From: Mycolicibacterium palauense
Lineage (GTDB): Bacteria > Actinomycetota > Actinomycetes > Mycobacteriales > Mycobacteriaceae
NCBI RefSeq assembly: GCF_002592005.1
Contig: NZ_NVQF01000064.1
Coordinates: 1-35,513, forward strand
Direction of reading: 5' to 3'
Length of the DNA stretch: 35,513 nt
Both the position numbers and the translations under genes were made by a program. Below the pieces are notes generated by a model. The model had not been told where the DNA came from and ran no database searches. It saw only the letters and a program-made list of their open reading frames with translations. Positions 1 to 8,631 of the stretch are shown one piece after another; the first letter of the stretch is position 1, and each line of letters opens with the position of its first letter.

Positions 1-1
1 G

Positions 2-67
2 GGCGACTCCTACCGCATCAAAGACCGCGACCTCGGGAGAGTCCCGGGATCGACAACCGAAGAATGA
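2..67 (+). CDS. istB: 3' end of IS21-family istB (ATP-binding transposition helper), partial
   Basis: Only the last 21 codons are in the window. They read GDSYRIKDRDLGRVP followed by a short tail and a TGA stop at 65-67. The GDSYR...DLGRVP pattern is typical of the C-terminus of IstB, the AAA+ helper of IS21-family transposases. The rest of the gene, and istA, lie to the left of the window. The terminal repeats that follow support the call. Intactness cannot be judged. Confidence 0.7.
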   Translation, partial: GDSYRIKDRDLGRVPGSTTEE

Positions 68-127
68 ACACCAAGGGGGTCAATTTTCAACCGACGAAAA
101 GGGGTCAATTTTCGGCCGCCGTTGACA
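2..127. mobile_element. Right end of an IS21-family insertion sequence
   Basis: After the istB stop the 13-bp string GGGGTCAATTTTC occurs twice, at 76-88 and 101-113, 25 bp apart. Short internally repeated ends are characteristic of IS21-family termini, where they act as transposase binding sites. The element probably ends near GTTGACA at 121-127. The exact end and the target duplication cannot be fixed without the left end. Confidence 0.6.
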
Positions 128-330
128 CGATGTAGGTTGCATGCCCCACCACGGACCTCTCCCAGTAGGCACACAGTAGGCACGGCACCACTCAGTCTCA
201 CTCATCACCCACTGGTGAAGCGCAAAATAAACATGGGTTGAGCTGCGTAAATGCTCATCCAGTCACCGGAAGACACCAGCCGCACCCAACTGTCACGACC
301 TGCGGTTTTGCACAACGCACCATTTCAAAA

Positions 331-368
331 CCCGTCCAGTGTGAGTTCGAGTCTCACCGAGGGCACCA
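331..368 (+). other. tRNA 3'-end fragment (T arm, acceptor strand and CCA), possible attachment-site scar
   Basis: Positions 341-357 form a perfect T arm: GTGAG, loop TTCGAGT, CTCAC. The loop fits the canonical TTCRANY pattern. It is followed by a 7-nt acceptor strand CGAGGGC (358-364), a discriminator A and CCA (366-368). No GCCCTCG 5' acceptor strand, D arm or paired anticodon stem lies upstream, so this is not a complete tRNA gene. Tyrosine integrases commonly use tRNA 3' ends as attachment sites, so this could be a scar of a lost or rearranged element. The isotype was not assigned. Confidence 0.6.
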
Positions 369-758
369 GAAAAACCAGTTCAAAGGCCACTACCTCACGA
401 CCACCTCAGTCCGCGGATGATGCCAGTCCGTAGATGGTCCGCCGAGGGCATTCTCCGGACCAGGAGAAGGCGCAGGTCACGGGCTGGTAGAAGAACCGCT
501 GGCAGCGGCAATCGCTGGCTTGTCAGGTGGGTTGACAACGATAGCCAGGGGCGAACGAAGAGCTTTGACATCAGGGGACTCGCGGACCGACGTGTAAGAG
601 GCTTGGTTTCCGACCTGGGGACCGGGGACACACGCCGACCCCCGTCGGCCGGCTGTCACCTTCAGGTCCGTCGCGGAGGCATGGGTCGAAGGCGCGTCAC
701 AAACCGAATTGCAGTCGGATACCGCCGCCCCCATTCAGCGTCGAACGCATCCAGCGCC
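369..758. other. No supported gene; degraded sequence
   Basis: About 390 bp between the tRNA fragment and the transposase remnant. Short open frames exist on both strands, but none has a convincing start, ribosome binding site or recognisable domain. It probably belongs to the same patch of decayed mobile DNA. Confidence 0.4.
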
Positions 759-1010
759 TCAGCGACTACAGTCGAGTTGACGGCGGTGCAAATCGGTTTG
801 ACCCGCTGTGGCGATCGCATCGTGGTGCTGGCGGATAGCGAAACGCACCGTCTTGTTCATCGCCCTGAGCAGACCGCCCGGGCCGGTCGGCGATACGCCC
901 GCCTCGCGGGCCGGCGCAGCAGACTTCCGCGCGACCTCGAGCTCGTCGACCTCACGGCCACCCGGGACTTCAATGGCCGCCGCGGCGGCCTCATCGTCAA
1001 GATTCTGCGA
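759..1010 (-). pseudogene. Decayed N-terminal fragment of an IS256-family transposase
   Basis: The minus strand encodes a frame containing AREAGVSPTGPGGLLRAMNKTV, preceded by an acidic and alanine-rich segment (LDDEAAAAAIEVPGG). This resembles the N-terminus of IS256/Mutator-type transposases, in which a GVSLTGPGGLL-like motif precedes the helical region. The similarity ends after NKTV. The frame then continues with unrelated residues to a TGA at 759-761, and the DDE catalytic domain is absent. No in-frame start codon is visible at the 5' end. The match comes from memory of the family, not from a search. Confidence 0.45.
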
Positions 1011-1209
1011 TGATCGACAGCCACGCTAGTTTCGGGTCATCGGACCACCTTTCCGGTCCCGACACACCGGGGCCGATCAGGCCGTTTACACCCTTGTCGC
1101 GACCAGTCCCGCTGTTGAGAGCGGTATATGATCATGATCTGCAACCGGTGACGATATCTGATCCGGCGTCGAAGAGCTCGAACGATCACCTTAAGCTCCC
1201 GCGCCCAGG

Positions 1210-2373
1210 GTGTGTGGCATGTTTCGTTCCGACACGCCGAACCGGAGGGGTGAGGTGCGGGGGGATCTTCAGAGCTTTCAGGTGTTTGGCCGGCTCGTTG
1301 GTGAATGGTGGCGAGAGCCGGTCGATTACTCCGCCTACGTACAGTACTTTGCTAAACGGTCGATGACCGGCGCTATTCGCGTGATGATCGGTGTCGGCAT
1401 CGGCCTGATCTCGATCATCACCCTGGTCGTGTTGTTGCCCGCGGTCCAGCCTGCGTCGATGCATCCCAAGATCGTTGTGGCTCTCTTCGCAGTGCTGAAT
1501 GCGTATTGGGCGGTCGTATGGTGCACGCGTCCCTGGCCGACGCGTCGGCAATCGCGGGCGTTCATCATTGCGTCAGATCTCGGCATCGCCGCGGTGGGCC
1601 TGACTGGGTCGAGCTGGCTCATGGGCCTTTTCGCGTTGAACTGCTTTGCGTTGATTTCGGTCTATCTGATGTTCTTCGACGGTCCCAAGGCGCTCACGCT
1701 GCATACACTTCTCATCCTAGCGACGACGGTCGCTTTCATCACGCTGGCAAGCGCCGATGACGTCGTCGGCGGAGCCTTCACCGGCAGAATCCTGGGAGCG
1801 GTGGTTCCAGTGATCGCGACGCCGTTGGGCATACAGTTCGGCATCCGCACGCTGCGCAATGACGCCAACGCGTCCGCGACCGACCCGCTGACAGGATTGT
1901 TGAACCGCCGCGGCCTTCATCTGCACTTCAGCGACCTGCTCGAACACGGCTCGAGGGCGACCGGTGGCACCGTGAGTGTGGTCGTCATCGACCTCGACCG
2001 GTTCAAGAATATCAACGACACCCACGGCCACGCAGTCGGCGACCAGGTCCTGGTTCGATGCTCACAACTGATCACACAGGTCGTCAGCGGCCGCGGCTTG
2101 ATCGCCCGCGTGGGCGGCGAGGAATTTGTCGCCGTTGTCCTGGGCGCTCGTGCCTCTGGCGAGAAGACCGCCGAAGCGATTCGGCGAGAGGTCGCAGCGT
2201 CGGGCGGCCCGCCGGCAATCACCGCCAGCGTGGGCGTGACCAGTGTCAACCGTAGCCACTTCATCGGCTCTAACGAACGCCCACAACTATTGCTTGAAGC
2301 CGCCATCGCGCGAGCTGACCAGGCGATGTTCTGCGCGAAACGCAGCGGCGGCAACACAACACATCAATTCTAG
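1210..2373 (+). CDS. Membrane-anchored GGDEF-domain diguanylate cyclase
   Basis: 387 aa. The N-terminal part (about residues 55-215) contains roughly five to six hydrophobic segments forming a membrane sensor region. From about 218 there is a GGDEF domain with DPLTGLLNRRG, VVIDLDRFKNIND, GHAVGDQVL and the active-site motif GGEEF at 302-306, so it should convert two GTP to cyclic di-GMP. No RxxD inhibitory site is seen five residues before GGEEF, so product inhibition may be weak. The GTG at 1210 gives the longest product; the ATG at 1219 is an equally plausible start, and no strong Shine-Dalgarno sequence separates them. No EAL domain is present. The 3' end overlaps the antisense run-on of the mgtC remnant. 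Confidence 0.85.
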   Translation: MCGMFRSDTPNRRGEVRGDLQSFQVFGRLVGEWWREPVDYSAYVQYFAKRSMTGAIRVMIGVGIGLISIITLVVLLPAVQPASMHPKIVVALFAVLNAYWAVVWCTRPWPTRRQSRAFIIASDLGIAAVGLTGSSWLMGLFALNCFALISVYLMFFDGPKALTLHTLLILATTVAFITLASADDVVGGAFTGRILGAVVPVIATPLGIQFGIRTLRNDANASATDPLTGLLNRRGLHLHFSDLLEHGSRATGGTVSVVVIDLDRFKNINDTHGHAVGDQVLVRCSQLITQVVSGRGLIARVGGEEFVAVVLGARASGEKTAEAIRREVAASGGPPAITASVGVTSVNRSHFIGSNERPQLLLEAAIARADQAMFCAKRSGGNTTHQF

Positions 2374-2769
2374 TGAAGATTCGAACCAGTCGGCGGATCT
2401 GAATGGGCTGTTCAGTTGAGGTCGCCGGTGGTGTGACGGTGTCGGCCGCAACAGGACGTTCGCGGCGATCACCGCGAAGGCGCCGCCGGCCGCGGCGGTG
2501 TTCAGCCCCGAGATGCTCACGCCCTGTTTGATGATCACTCCGGCTCCGAGAAAGCCGATCCCCGACGCGACCTGCGCGGCGACGCGGGTGGGGTCGCCCG
2601 ACCCGAACGCATAGGCGCCCATCACGACGAACAGTGCCGAGCCCGGACTCACCAGGGCGTTGGTGCGCAGCCCGGCCATTTTCGAACGCCACTGACGTTC
2701 GATGCCGATGGCCGCGCCCAGCCCGACCCCGGCCGCGATTCGCAGGGACAGTTCGAGAGCATCTATCAC
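2287..2769 (-). pseudogene. mgtC: MgtC/SapB-family membrane protein, internally deleted and 3'-replaced
   Basis: Starts at a GTG at 2769. Residues 1-85 are a good MgtC N-terminus: GAAIGIERQWRSKMAGLRTNALV, DPTRVAAQVASGIGFLGAGVI and SGLNTAA. In intact relatives GLNTAA is followed by a segment like TLWCSAAVG and another 20-30 residues before the last helix. Here it jumps directly to GGAFAVIAANVLLRP, consistent with an internal deletion. After LLRP the frame reads unrelated residues and runs 87 bp antisense into the end of the GGDEF gene. The C-terminal ACT-like domain of mycobacterial MgtC is missing. MgtC proteins are linked to growth at low magnesium and intramacrophage survival; this copy is probably non-functional. 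Confidence 0.7.
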
Positions 2770-2988
2770 CCGGATCCTCTATCAACCGCGGGTGAACGCC
2801 AGGTGTCTGGCCGTCTCGGCACCCCACCCGCTGCCCCGACCCAGCCCTACGGCCCACGCGGCTCGCGGGACCGCGCCTCCCCCACTCAGCGAAGTCCCGA
2901 CTGCATCCAATATGTGCCTCTTCATCGAACTTCGCCACCAATTGTGTGGTGTGGCGATGTAATGTGCAGACATCGACCGGGGGGTCAC

Positions 2989-4734
2989 ATGAGCATCAAT
3001 CCGACAATCGGATCCGGTTTCAGATCCGGCACGGCCAGATCCACCGCCGCCGGATGCGCGGCGCTTCTCGCGTTGGCGCTGTCCGCACCGTGCGAGCCCA
3101 CCGCGGCGGCGCTGGCCGCGCAGCCGACCACCAACGAGGTGCTCGCCGCGCTGATGACGGGTAGCGACCCCGATCTCGGCCCGGCGCAGCCCAGCACCAG
3201 CAGCACCGGCTGGCTGACCGGCCCGCCCTTCGATGTGCCGGCCGACACCCTCGTCATCAACACCCCGGGCAGCGACGACACCACGCTCTACACGCGGATC
3301 GACCCCATGCGGGGTGACCTCAGGACGGCCATCGTCGTCTACCCCGAGGCGGTGTTCCCGATCATCTCCGGCAAGTCGGGGTATCTGCTCCCGATCTTCG
3401 CCCCCACCTACGACCAGTCGGTCAACATCGCCGTCAACCACACCATCGCCACGATGGCGGGCCTCAAGGAGGCCTCCGACAGGCCCTATGTCGTCTACAC
3501 CGGCTATTCCCAGGGCGCCGACGCCGTCGGCGAGAGCGCGGCGCGGGTGTACGGCCACGGTCTGCTGGATCCGACCGACACCCAGATCGTGCTGGTGTCC
3601 GACCCACGCAGCCCGTGGGGCATCATGCAGTGGGCCGCCGACCACTTCCCGGTGGGCCTGGTCTTCAGCCTCGTCGGCGCAAAACCCGAAGGTGGGGCCC
3701 GTGATCCCGCCGCCACCGGTGACCAGCTGCAGGTGACCTCGGTGCTCATCGACGGTGACCCCATCGCCAACTTCCAGTGGGTCTGGTACCGGCCGGTCAC
3801 CTCCCTGGTCGTCGACGCCGCCGGGTTCCTGGCCGTGCATTCGATCATGGGCCCGCAGAACTACTCCAACCTCGACCAGATCCCCGACAAGGAGACGCTC
3901 TACAGCGCGGACGGCAACACCACCTACCTCGTCTACCACGCCGAGCATCCGCTGACCCAGGTCACCGAGATGGCCCTGGGCGCCTTCGGGATCCAGCTCA
4001 GCGACAGCCAGGTGGACCGGCTCGAGGAGTTCAACGACTGGTTCTACCCGCTGCAGCAGCCCAGCCCCGAACGGGCCGCCCCGGGTGCGCCGGTGCTCCC
4101 GACGCCCCCGGCCCCGGCTCCCGTCGCGGACGACACGACCGCCGCCTCGGCCGAGGCGGAGACGCCGGCGGCCCGGATCCCCGTCGAGGAGCCCGACGCG
4201 ATGGATACATCCGTATCGGCGGCCACGCCCGAGGTCGCGACCCCCGCCGACTCCGAACCGCCGCAGGCCGACCACACCACCCCCGCCGGAACCGACCGTC
4301 CGGAGCCGACGCTCGTCGCGACGGCTGCCGACCCAACCGACGAGGAGGCGGCCACGGAGGCGGCACGGACCGCGGAGAACACCGGACGCGCGACGGCGAC
4401 CGATCCCGGCCGCGACGCCGACCCCGTGGGATCGGGGCCGACCGGCGACGATGCCGGGGACGTGACCGCCCGCGACGATGACTCCGGACCGGACGACTCG
4501 ACAGAACCCGACTCGACAGAACCCGACTCAACAGAAACCGACCCGACGGAAGCCGACGGCAGGACTGCCGAATCAACGTCAGGCACAACGGATTCTGGGC
4601 GCAGCGCCGATTCCCCCACGGGTTCACCCGGGGAGGAACGCGCAGCCCAGCGCCGACACGGTGTGACGTCGGCGCGATCGGGTGACGCCGGCGGCCACGC
4701 GGACCGCGAGCCCCGGCGCACGGTCCGTCAGTAG
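2989..4734 (+). CDS. Secreted PE-PPE-domain serine hydrolase with long acidic disordered tail
   Basis: 581 aa from the ATG at 2989, preceded by the purine run GGGGGG at a good distance; a longer upstream frame lacks coding character. Residues 1-45 form a signal peptide (basic start, hydrophobic AALLALALSA). Residues about 75-345 are a PE-PPE domain, a cutinase-like alpha/beta hydrolase, with the nucleophile elbow TGYSQGADAVG (Ser174). The N-terminal PE or PPE helices are absent. Residues about 365-581 are Pro/Ala/Asp/Glu/Thr-rich and disordered, containing four 15-bp repeats (4495-4554) encoding D-S-T-E-P units. The last residues turn basic. It probably acts on lipid or ester substrates outside the membrane. 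The stop overlaps the convergent amidohydrolase gene by 7 bp. A second copy lies at 9941. Confidence 0.85.
   Translation: MSINPTIGSGFRSGTARSTAAGCAALLALALSAPCEPTAAALAAQPTTNEVLAALMTGSDPDLGPAQPSTSSTGWLTGPPFDVPADTLVINTPGSDDTTLYTRIDPMRGDLRTAIVVYPEAVFPIISGKSGYLLPIFAPTYDQSVNIAVNHTIATMAGLKEASDRPYVVYTGYSQGADAVGESAARVYGHGLLDPTDTQIVLVSDPRSPWGIMQWAADHFPVGLVFSLVGAKPEGGARDPAATGDQLQVTSVLIDGDPIANFQWVWYRPVTSLVVDAAGFLAVHSIMGPQNYSNLDQIPDKETLYSADGNTTYLVYHAEHPLTQVTEMALGAFGIQLSDSQVDRLEEFNDWFYPLQQPSPERAAPGAPVLPTPPAPAPVADDTTAASAEAETPAARIPVEEPDAMDTSVSAATPEVATPADSEPPQADHTTPAGTDRPEPTLVATAADPTDEEAATEAARTAENTGRATATDPGRDADPVGSGPTGDDAGDVTARDDDSGPDDSTEPDSTEPDSTETDPTEADGRTAESTSGTTDSGRSADSPTGSPGEERAAQRRHGVTSARSGDAGGHADREPRRTVRQ
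4495..4554 (+). repeat. Four tandem 15-bp repeats in the tail of the first PE-PPE hydrolase
   Basis: Units of GACTCGACAGAACCC at 4495-4509 and 4510-4524 are identical. Two diverged units follow at 4525-4539 and 4540-4554. Each encodes an Asp-Ser/Pro-Thr-Glu-Pro/Thr/Ala pentapeptide. The unit is a multiple of three, so copy number can change tail length without a frameshift. Confidence 0.85.
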
Positions 4735-5525
4735 AGATCCAGCCGGCGGTCGGCGTGCAGATCGACGTGGTCGGTCAGCCTCTTGTCGCGGGTCACCGAC
4801 AGGTCGACATCGGCGAGAACCATGTCCTCCCCCGGGCCCGCGGCGGCCACCACCCAGCCGTCGGGATCGATGATCGCCGTACCCGCCGTCCAGGCCTGCC
4901 CGCGCTCGACCCCGCTGCGGTCACACGCGGCCACCGCCACCCGGTTGGTCCGTGCGGTCGACATCGCGGTGATGACCTCTCCGGGACGCTCGCCCTGCGG
5001 GCGCGGGAACAGCGGCCAGTTCACCGGGGCGACGATCAGCTCGGCGCCGTCGACCGCGACGCGGCGGGTCAGCTCCGCGAACTCCAGGTCATAGCAGACC
5101 ATCACGGCGATCGCTGCGTACCTGGTGGGCAGCACCCTGGGCAGTTCGGCGCCCGGGGTGAAGATCAGCTTCTCGCGGTCCCACAGGTGGGTCTTGCGGT
5201 AGGTGGCGATGACACCGCCGGCGTCGAGGACGGCGGCACTGTTGTAGAGCAGCCCGTCGTCGCCGAGCTCGCAGAATCCGAGCACGGCGATCGAATCCTC
5301 TAGCACCGCAGACCATCGCGCGAACATCGAACTGTCGTGCCGCAGCGCCACCGAACGGGCCTCCGGCGCGTCGGCGAGCATGTAGCCCGACGTGGCGAGT
5401 TCGGGAAGCACGATGATCTCGGCTCCGGCACCGACCGCGGCGGCGATCCGTGCGGCGATGACCTCGGCATTGCCGGTCAGATCACCGATGCTGGGGTCGA
5501 TCTGGCAGCAGGCGATGCGCGTCAT
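4728..5525 (-). CDS. Carbon-nitrogen hydrolase (nitrilase superfamily amidase)
   Basis: 265 aa from ATG at 5525. All three catalytic residues of the superfamily are visible: Glu42 in LPELATSGY, Lys111 in YRKTHLWDREK and Cys144 in VMVCYDLEF. The length is normal for a single-domain family member. These enzymes hydrolyse the C-N bond of amides or N-carbamyl compounds, for example N-carbamoylputrescine amidase or omega-amidase. The substrate cannot be read from sequence. It lies 18 bp downstream of pucR on the same strand, so it is likely co-transcribed with it and part of the nitrogen-compound cluster with the transporter and ureohydrolase. Confidence 0.85.
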   Translation of the reverse strand: MTRIACCQIDPSIGDLTGNAEVIAARIAAAVGAGAEIIVLPELATSGYMLADAPEARSVALRHDSSMFARWSAVLEDSIAVLGFCELGDDGLLYNSAAVLDAGGVIATYRKTHLWDREKLIFTPGAELPRVLPTRYAAIAVMVCYDLEFAELTRRVAVDGAELIVAPVNWPLFPRPQGERPGEVITAMSTARTNRVAVAACDRSGVERGQAWTAGTAIIDPDGWVVAAAGPGEDMVLADVDLSVTRDKRLTDHVDLHADRRLDLY

Positions 5526-5543
5526 CCCAACAGGCTAGCCCGG

Positions 5544-7034
5544 TCACTGGGGAAACGCGGCGCGCGCCTTGAGCGCCAGCCACAGCTCCAGGCGTGCGTC
5601 CCCGTCCTCGAGACGACGCCCGGTCAGCGCGGCGATCTGGTCAATGCGGTTGCGCACGGTGTTGCGGTGCAACGACAGCCGAGCGGCCGCCGGATCCCAG
5701 GCGCCGTTGGAACGCAGCCACTGCTCCAGCGTCCGCACCAACTCCACCCGCTCCCGGGGCTCCAATTGGTCCAGCGGCGCCAGGACGGTGTCGGCGAAGC
5801 CGCGCACCGCGTCGGGACTGCCCATACCCAGCAGCATCGCCACCGTCTCCCCCTCTCCGGCGGCGACGATGCGGCCCAACCGGGCACTGACCGCCACCAG
5901 GGACCGGGCCTGCGCCGCCGAGACCGCCAGGGACTCGGGCCCGGAGGGCGCCCCGATACCGCAGGCCAGTGCGCGGGCATGGGTCTGCAGCGTGGCGGTC
6001 AGCGCCTCCAGGTCGTGGTGGGCGACCTCGACGGTGGCGCCCGGCACGCGGACCATCGCCTCGGGCAGCCCGACCTGCAGCCGGTAGGCCAATGCTTCGG
6101 GATCGTCGCAGGCCACCACCGCCACCTGATACCGCTCGGCGTTGAGCCCGACGCCCGCCGCAAGCTGTTGGGCGCGTTCGCGTTTGATGCCGGGCCGCAA
6201 CAGTTGGGTGAACACCTGCGACCGGCGTTGACGCTGGGCCTGTGTCGCGAGCTCACGACGCTCGATGTCGACGGCGATCAGCGACACCAGCACCGTCGAG
6301 GAACTGCGCGACGTGGTGTCCATGTCGGCCCCGAGCACCACATGCGCCAGCGGCACCCGGGCCCCGATCGTGTGCACCTCGAAATCCCCCACCATCGCGA
6401 ACCCGCCGCCGCTCGCAGCCGGGGCCGCTGCCGGAGTCGCCGCGGCGGCCTCGCACGCGGCCTCGATGGTCTGCGGGGAGGTGCCGTCGGTGGCGCCCAT
6501 CAACCGCCCGCTGCCGTCGCACACCACGCAGGGGGTGGCCGAGGCCTGCGACCACGCCGACAACAACGCCACCAGGGGCGCCGAGCCGGTGGCCACGGCG
6601 GTGAGCCTGCGGTTGATCTCCATCGCGGCCTGCAGGCCGGCGCGTTCCTGCGCGGCGATGCTCCCGAAGACCCACTTGGTCACCGCGATGAACGGCGTCT
6701 CGTCGGGCACCGTCAGCAGCGGGACTCCGAATTCCTCGGCGGCCCGACGCAGCGGCGCCGGGCACTGCTGATACGGCAGCCCGTGACCGAGCCCCAACGC
6801 CAACCCGGCCACGCCCGCCCGGGCACATTCCGAAACGTAGGCGCGGCACGGCGCCAGGCGCATCGGCAGCAGCAGACCCACCGTCATCAGCAGTTCGCCG
6901 CCGCGCAGCCAGTCCCCCGGCGCGGTCAGTTCCGACACGTGCGCCGAGGTCACGCGCCGGTTCAGCGCACCCGACCCGGCCGCCACCTGCAGGTTCAGCG
7001 ACGCAGCGGCGGCAACGTCGGCGACGGTGATCAC
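5544..7034 (-). CDS. PucR-family transcriptional regulator
   Basis: 496 aa from the GTG at 7034. That start gives VITVADV, the usual beginning of the PucR N-terminal domain. Starts at 7046 and 7088 are possible but would add residues read through the palindromic promoter region. The N-terminal PucR ligand-sensing domain covers about residues 1-130, a middle GGDEF-like region follows, and the C-terminal PucR helix-turn-helix contains RLSLHRNTVRNRIDQI. PucR proteins typically activate purine, uracil, allantoin or amino-acid catabolic genes in response to substrate. It is divergent from the NCS1 transporter and ureohydrolase operon, which it probably controls together with the amidohydrolase downstream. 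Confidence 0.85.
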   Translation of the reverse strand: MITVADVAAAASLNLQVAAGSGALNRRVTSAHVSELTAPGDWLRGGELLMTVGLLLPMRLAPCRAYVSECARAGVAGLALGLGHGLPYQQCPAPLRRAAEEFGVPLLTVPDETPFIAVTKWVFGSIAAQERAGLQAAMEINRRLTAVATGSAPLVALLSAWSQASATPCVVCDGSGRLMGATDGTSPQTIEAACEAAAATPAAAPAASGGGFAMVGDFEVHTIGARVPLAHVVLGADMDTTSRSSSTVLVSLIAVDIERRELATQAQRQRRSQVFTQLLRPGIKRERAQQLAAGVGLNAERYQVAVVACDDPEALAYRLQVGLPEAMVRVPGATVEVAHHDLEALTATLQTHARALACGIGAPSGPESLAVSAAQARSLVAVSARLGRIVAAGEGETVAMLLGMGSPDAVRGFADTVLAPLDQLEPRERVELVRTLEQWLRSNGAWDPAAARLSLHRNTVRNRIDQIAALTGRRLEDGDARLELWLALKARAAFPQ

Positions 7035-7048
7035 CGCGACCAACACCG

Positions 7049-7082
7049 ATTGTGCATATTGTCCAATCGTAATAGACACAAT
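7049..7082. promoter_or_regulatory. Candidate PucR operator between pucR and the NCS1 transporter
   Basis: ATTGTG (7049-7054) and CACAAT (7077-7082) form an inverted repeat with 22 bp between. A smaller palindrome ATTG-TC-CAAT lies inside at 7058-7067. The site is AT-rich against a GC-rich background and sits just upstream of the chosen pucR start, facing the divergent transporter. Assignment to PucR is inferred from position only. Confidence 0.4.
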
Positions 7083-7155
7083 GAACATTCACGCCATGGC
7101 GTCAGCGGCGAGCACCTCGCATTGTGGGAACAACCCGTGATCGCCCAGGAGCATC

Positions 7156-8631
7156 GTGACAACACCACCGGCCGGTTCCACCGCCACTTCCACCGTTACG
7201 CTGATCGAGACCCGATCGATCGACTACGTCCCCGACGACGAACGCCACGGCAAGGTCGGCCATCAGGGGCCGTTCTGGTTCGTCGGCAACTTCCAGCCGT
7301 TCACCCTGGCGCTGGGGTTCGTCGGCCCGAGCCTCGGGCTCTCATTGGGCTGGACGATCGTCGCCGGACTCGCCGGTATCGCCTTCGGCACCCTGTTCAT
7401 GGCGTTCCACGCCACCCAGGGCCCCGTGCTCGGGCTGCCCCAGATGATCCAGTCCCGCGCCCAGTTCGGCTACCGCGGGGTGCTGCTGGCCCTGGTGGGC
7501 ACGCTGTTCACCTTCGTCGGGTTCAACGTCGTCGACGTGGTGATCATCAAGTCCGGGCTGCAGTCCATCTTCGGCTGGAACCCCGCGGTGGTGGCCGTGG
7601 TGATCACGGTGATCGCGGCCCTGGTCGCGATCTTCGGACACGACCTGCTGCACCGTACCTTCCGGCTGCTGTTCTGGATCTCGCTGCCGCTGTGGATCAT
7701 CCTGACCTGCGGTGTGCTGTTCGGCGCGGTCACCGGAACCGCCGATCACACCGGCGGATTCAGCTTCGTGGCGTTCCTCGTGCAGTTCAGCGTCGCCGCG
7801 TCCTACAACATCACCTACGCGCCGTATGTGTCGGACTACAGCCGCTACCTGCCCCGCGACACCAAGCCGGCGGCGATCATCTCCTCGGTGTTCCTGGGCG
7901 CAGCGGCCTCCCCGGCCTGGTTGATCCCGCTGGGCGCGTGGATGGCGACCTATCTGGGCGCCACCGATGCGCTGGCCGGCATCAGCGAGTCCGGAAACGA
8001 CGCCCTTCCGGTGCTGGGCTACGTGCTCGCCGTGGTCTCGGCGCTGGTGCTGGTGGCCACCATGGGGCTGAACGCCTACAGCGGAATGCTGACGGTGGTC
8101 ACCGCCATCGATTCGATCCGCCCGGTCAGTCCGACGCGCCGGCTGCGGGTCGTCACGATCGCCTCGCTGGCGGTGATCTGGCTGGCGCTGGGTCTGCTGC
8201 TGACCAACGCCACCACCGCACTGAACACGACCCTGCTGATCATGCTGTACCTGCTCGTGCCCTGGACCGCGGTGAACCTGACCGACTACTTCTTCGTGCG
8301 CCGCGGCCACTACGCGATCGCGGATCTGTTCACGCCCAAGGGGATCTACGGCGCATGGTCATGGCGAGGGGTCACGGCGTTCCTCGCCGGCGTGCTGGCC
8401 CAGCTGCCGTTCATGGTTCTGCCGTTCTTCGTCGGCCCGGCCGCGGCGGCCATGGGCGAGGTGGACATCGCCTTCGTCGTCGGCCTGCTGGTGTCCGGAG
8501 TGGTCTATGTCGCGCTGACGCGCTCGCTGGACCTCAGCCAGGAACGGGCGATGATCGAATCCCACCCCGAACTGGCCGACCCGGCCAGCAGCGCCGACAT
8601 CGCCGAAACCGTTGCACGGGAGGAACAGTGA
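7156..8631 (+). CDS. NCS1-family nucleobase/cation symporter
   Basis: 491 aa from GTG at 7156, with AGGAG about 5 bp upstream. It is a polytopic membrane protein with about 12 helices and NCS1 features: FWFVGNFQPFTLALGF in helix 1, SRAQFGYRGVL, YNITYAPYVSDYSRYLP near the middle and NLTDYFFVRRGHY in the C-terminal half. Family members import cytosine, uracil, allantoin, hydantoins or purines with a cation; the exact substrate is unknown. The stop TGA overlaps the GTG start of the ureohydrolase (GTGA), indicating translational coupling. Divergent from pucR. Confidence 0.9.
   Translation: MTTPPAGSTATSTVTLIETRSIDYVPDDERHGKVGHQGPFWFVGNFQPFTLALGFVGPSLGLSLGWTIVAGLAGIAFGTLFMAFHATQGPVLGLPQMIQSRAQFGYRGVLLALVGTLFTFVGFNVVDVVIIKSGLQSIFGWNPAVVAVVITVIAALVAIFGHDLLHRTFRLLFWISLPLWIILTCGVLFGAVTGTADHTGGFSFVAFLVQFSVAASYNITYAPYVSDYSRYLPRDTKPAAIISSVFLGAAASPAWLIPLGAWMATYLGATDALAGISESGNDALPVLGYVLAVVSALVLVATMGLNAYSGMLTVVTAIDSIRPVSPTRRLRVVTIASLAVIWLALGLLLTNATTALNTTLLIMLYLLVPWTAVNLTDYFFVRRGHYAIADLFTPKGIYGAWSWRGVTAFLAGVLAQLPFMVLPFFVGPAAAAMGEVDIAFVVGLLVSGVVYVALTRSLDLSQERAMIESHPELADPASSADIAETVAREEQ

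Noticed and set aside
331..368. A complete tRNA gene
   Set aside because: No 5' acceptor strand, D arm or paired anticodon stem is present upstream, so only a 3' fragment is supported.
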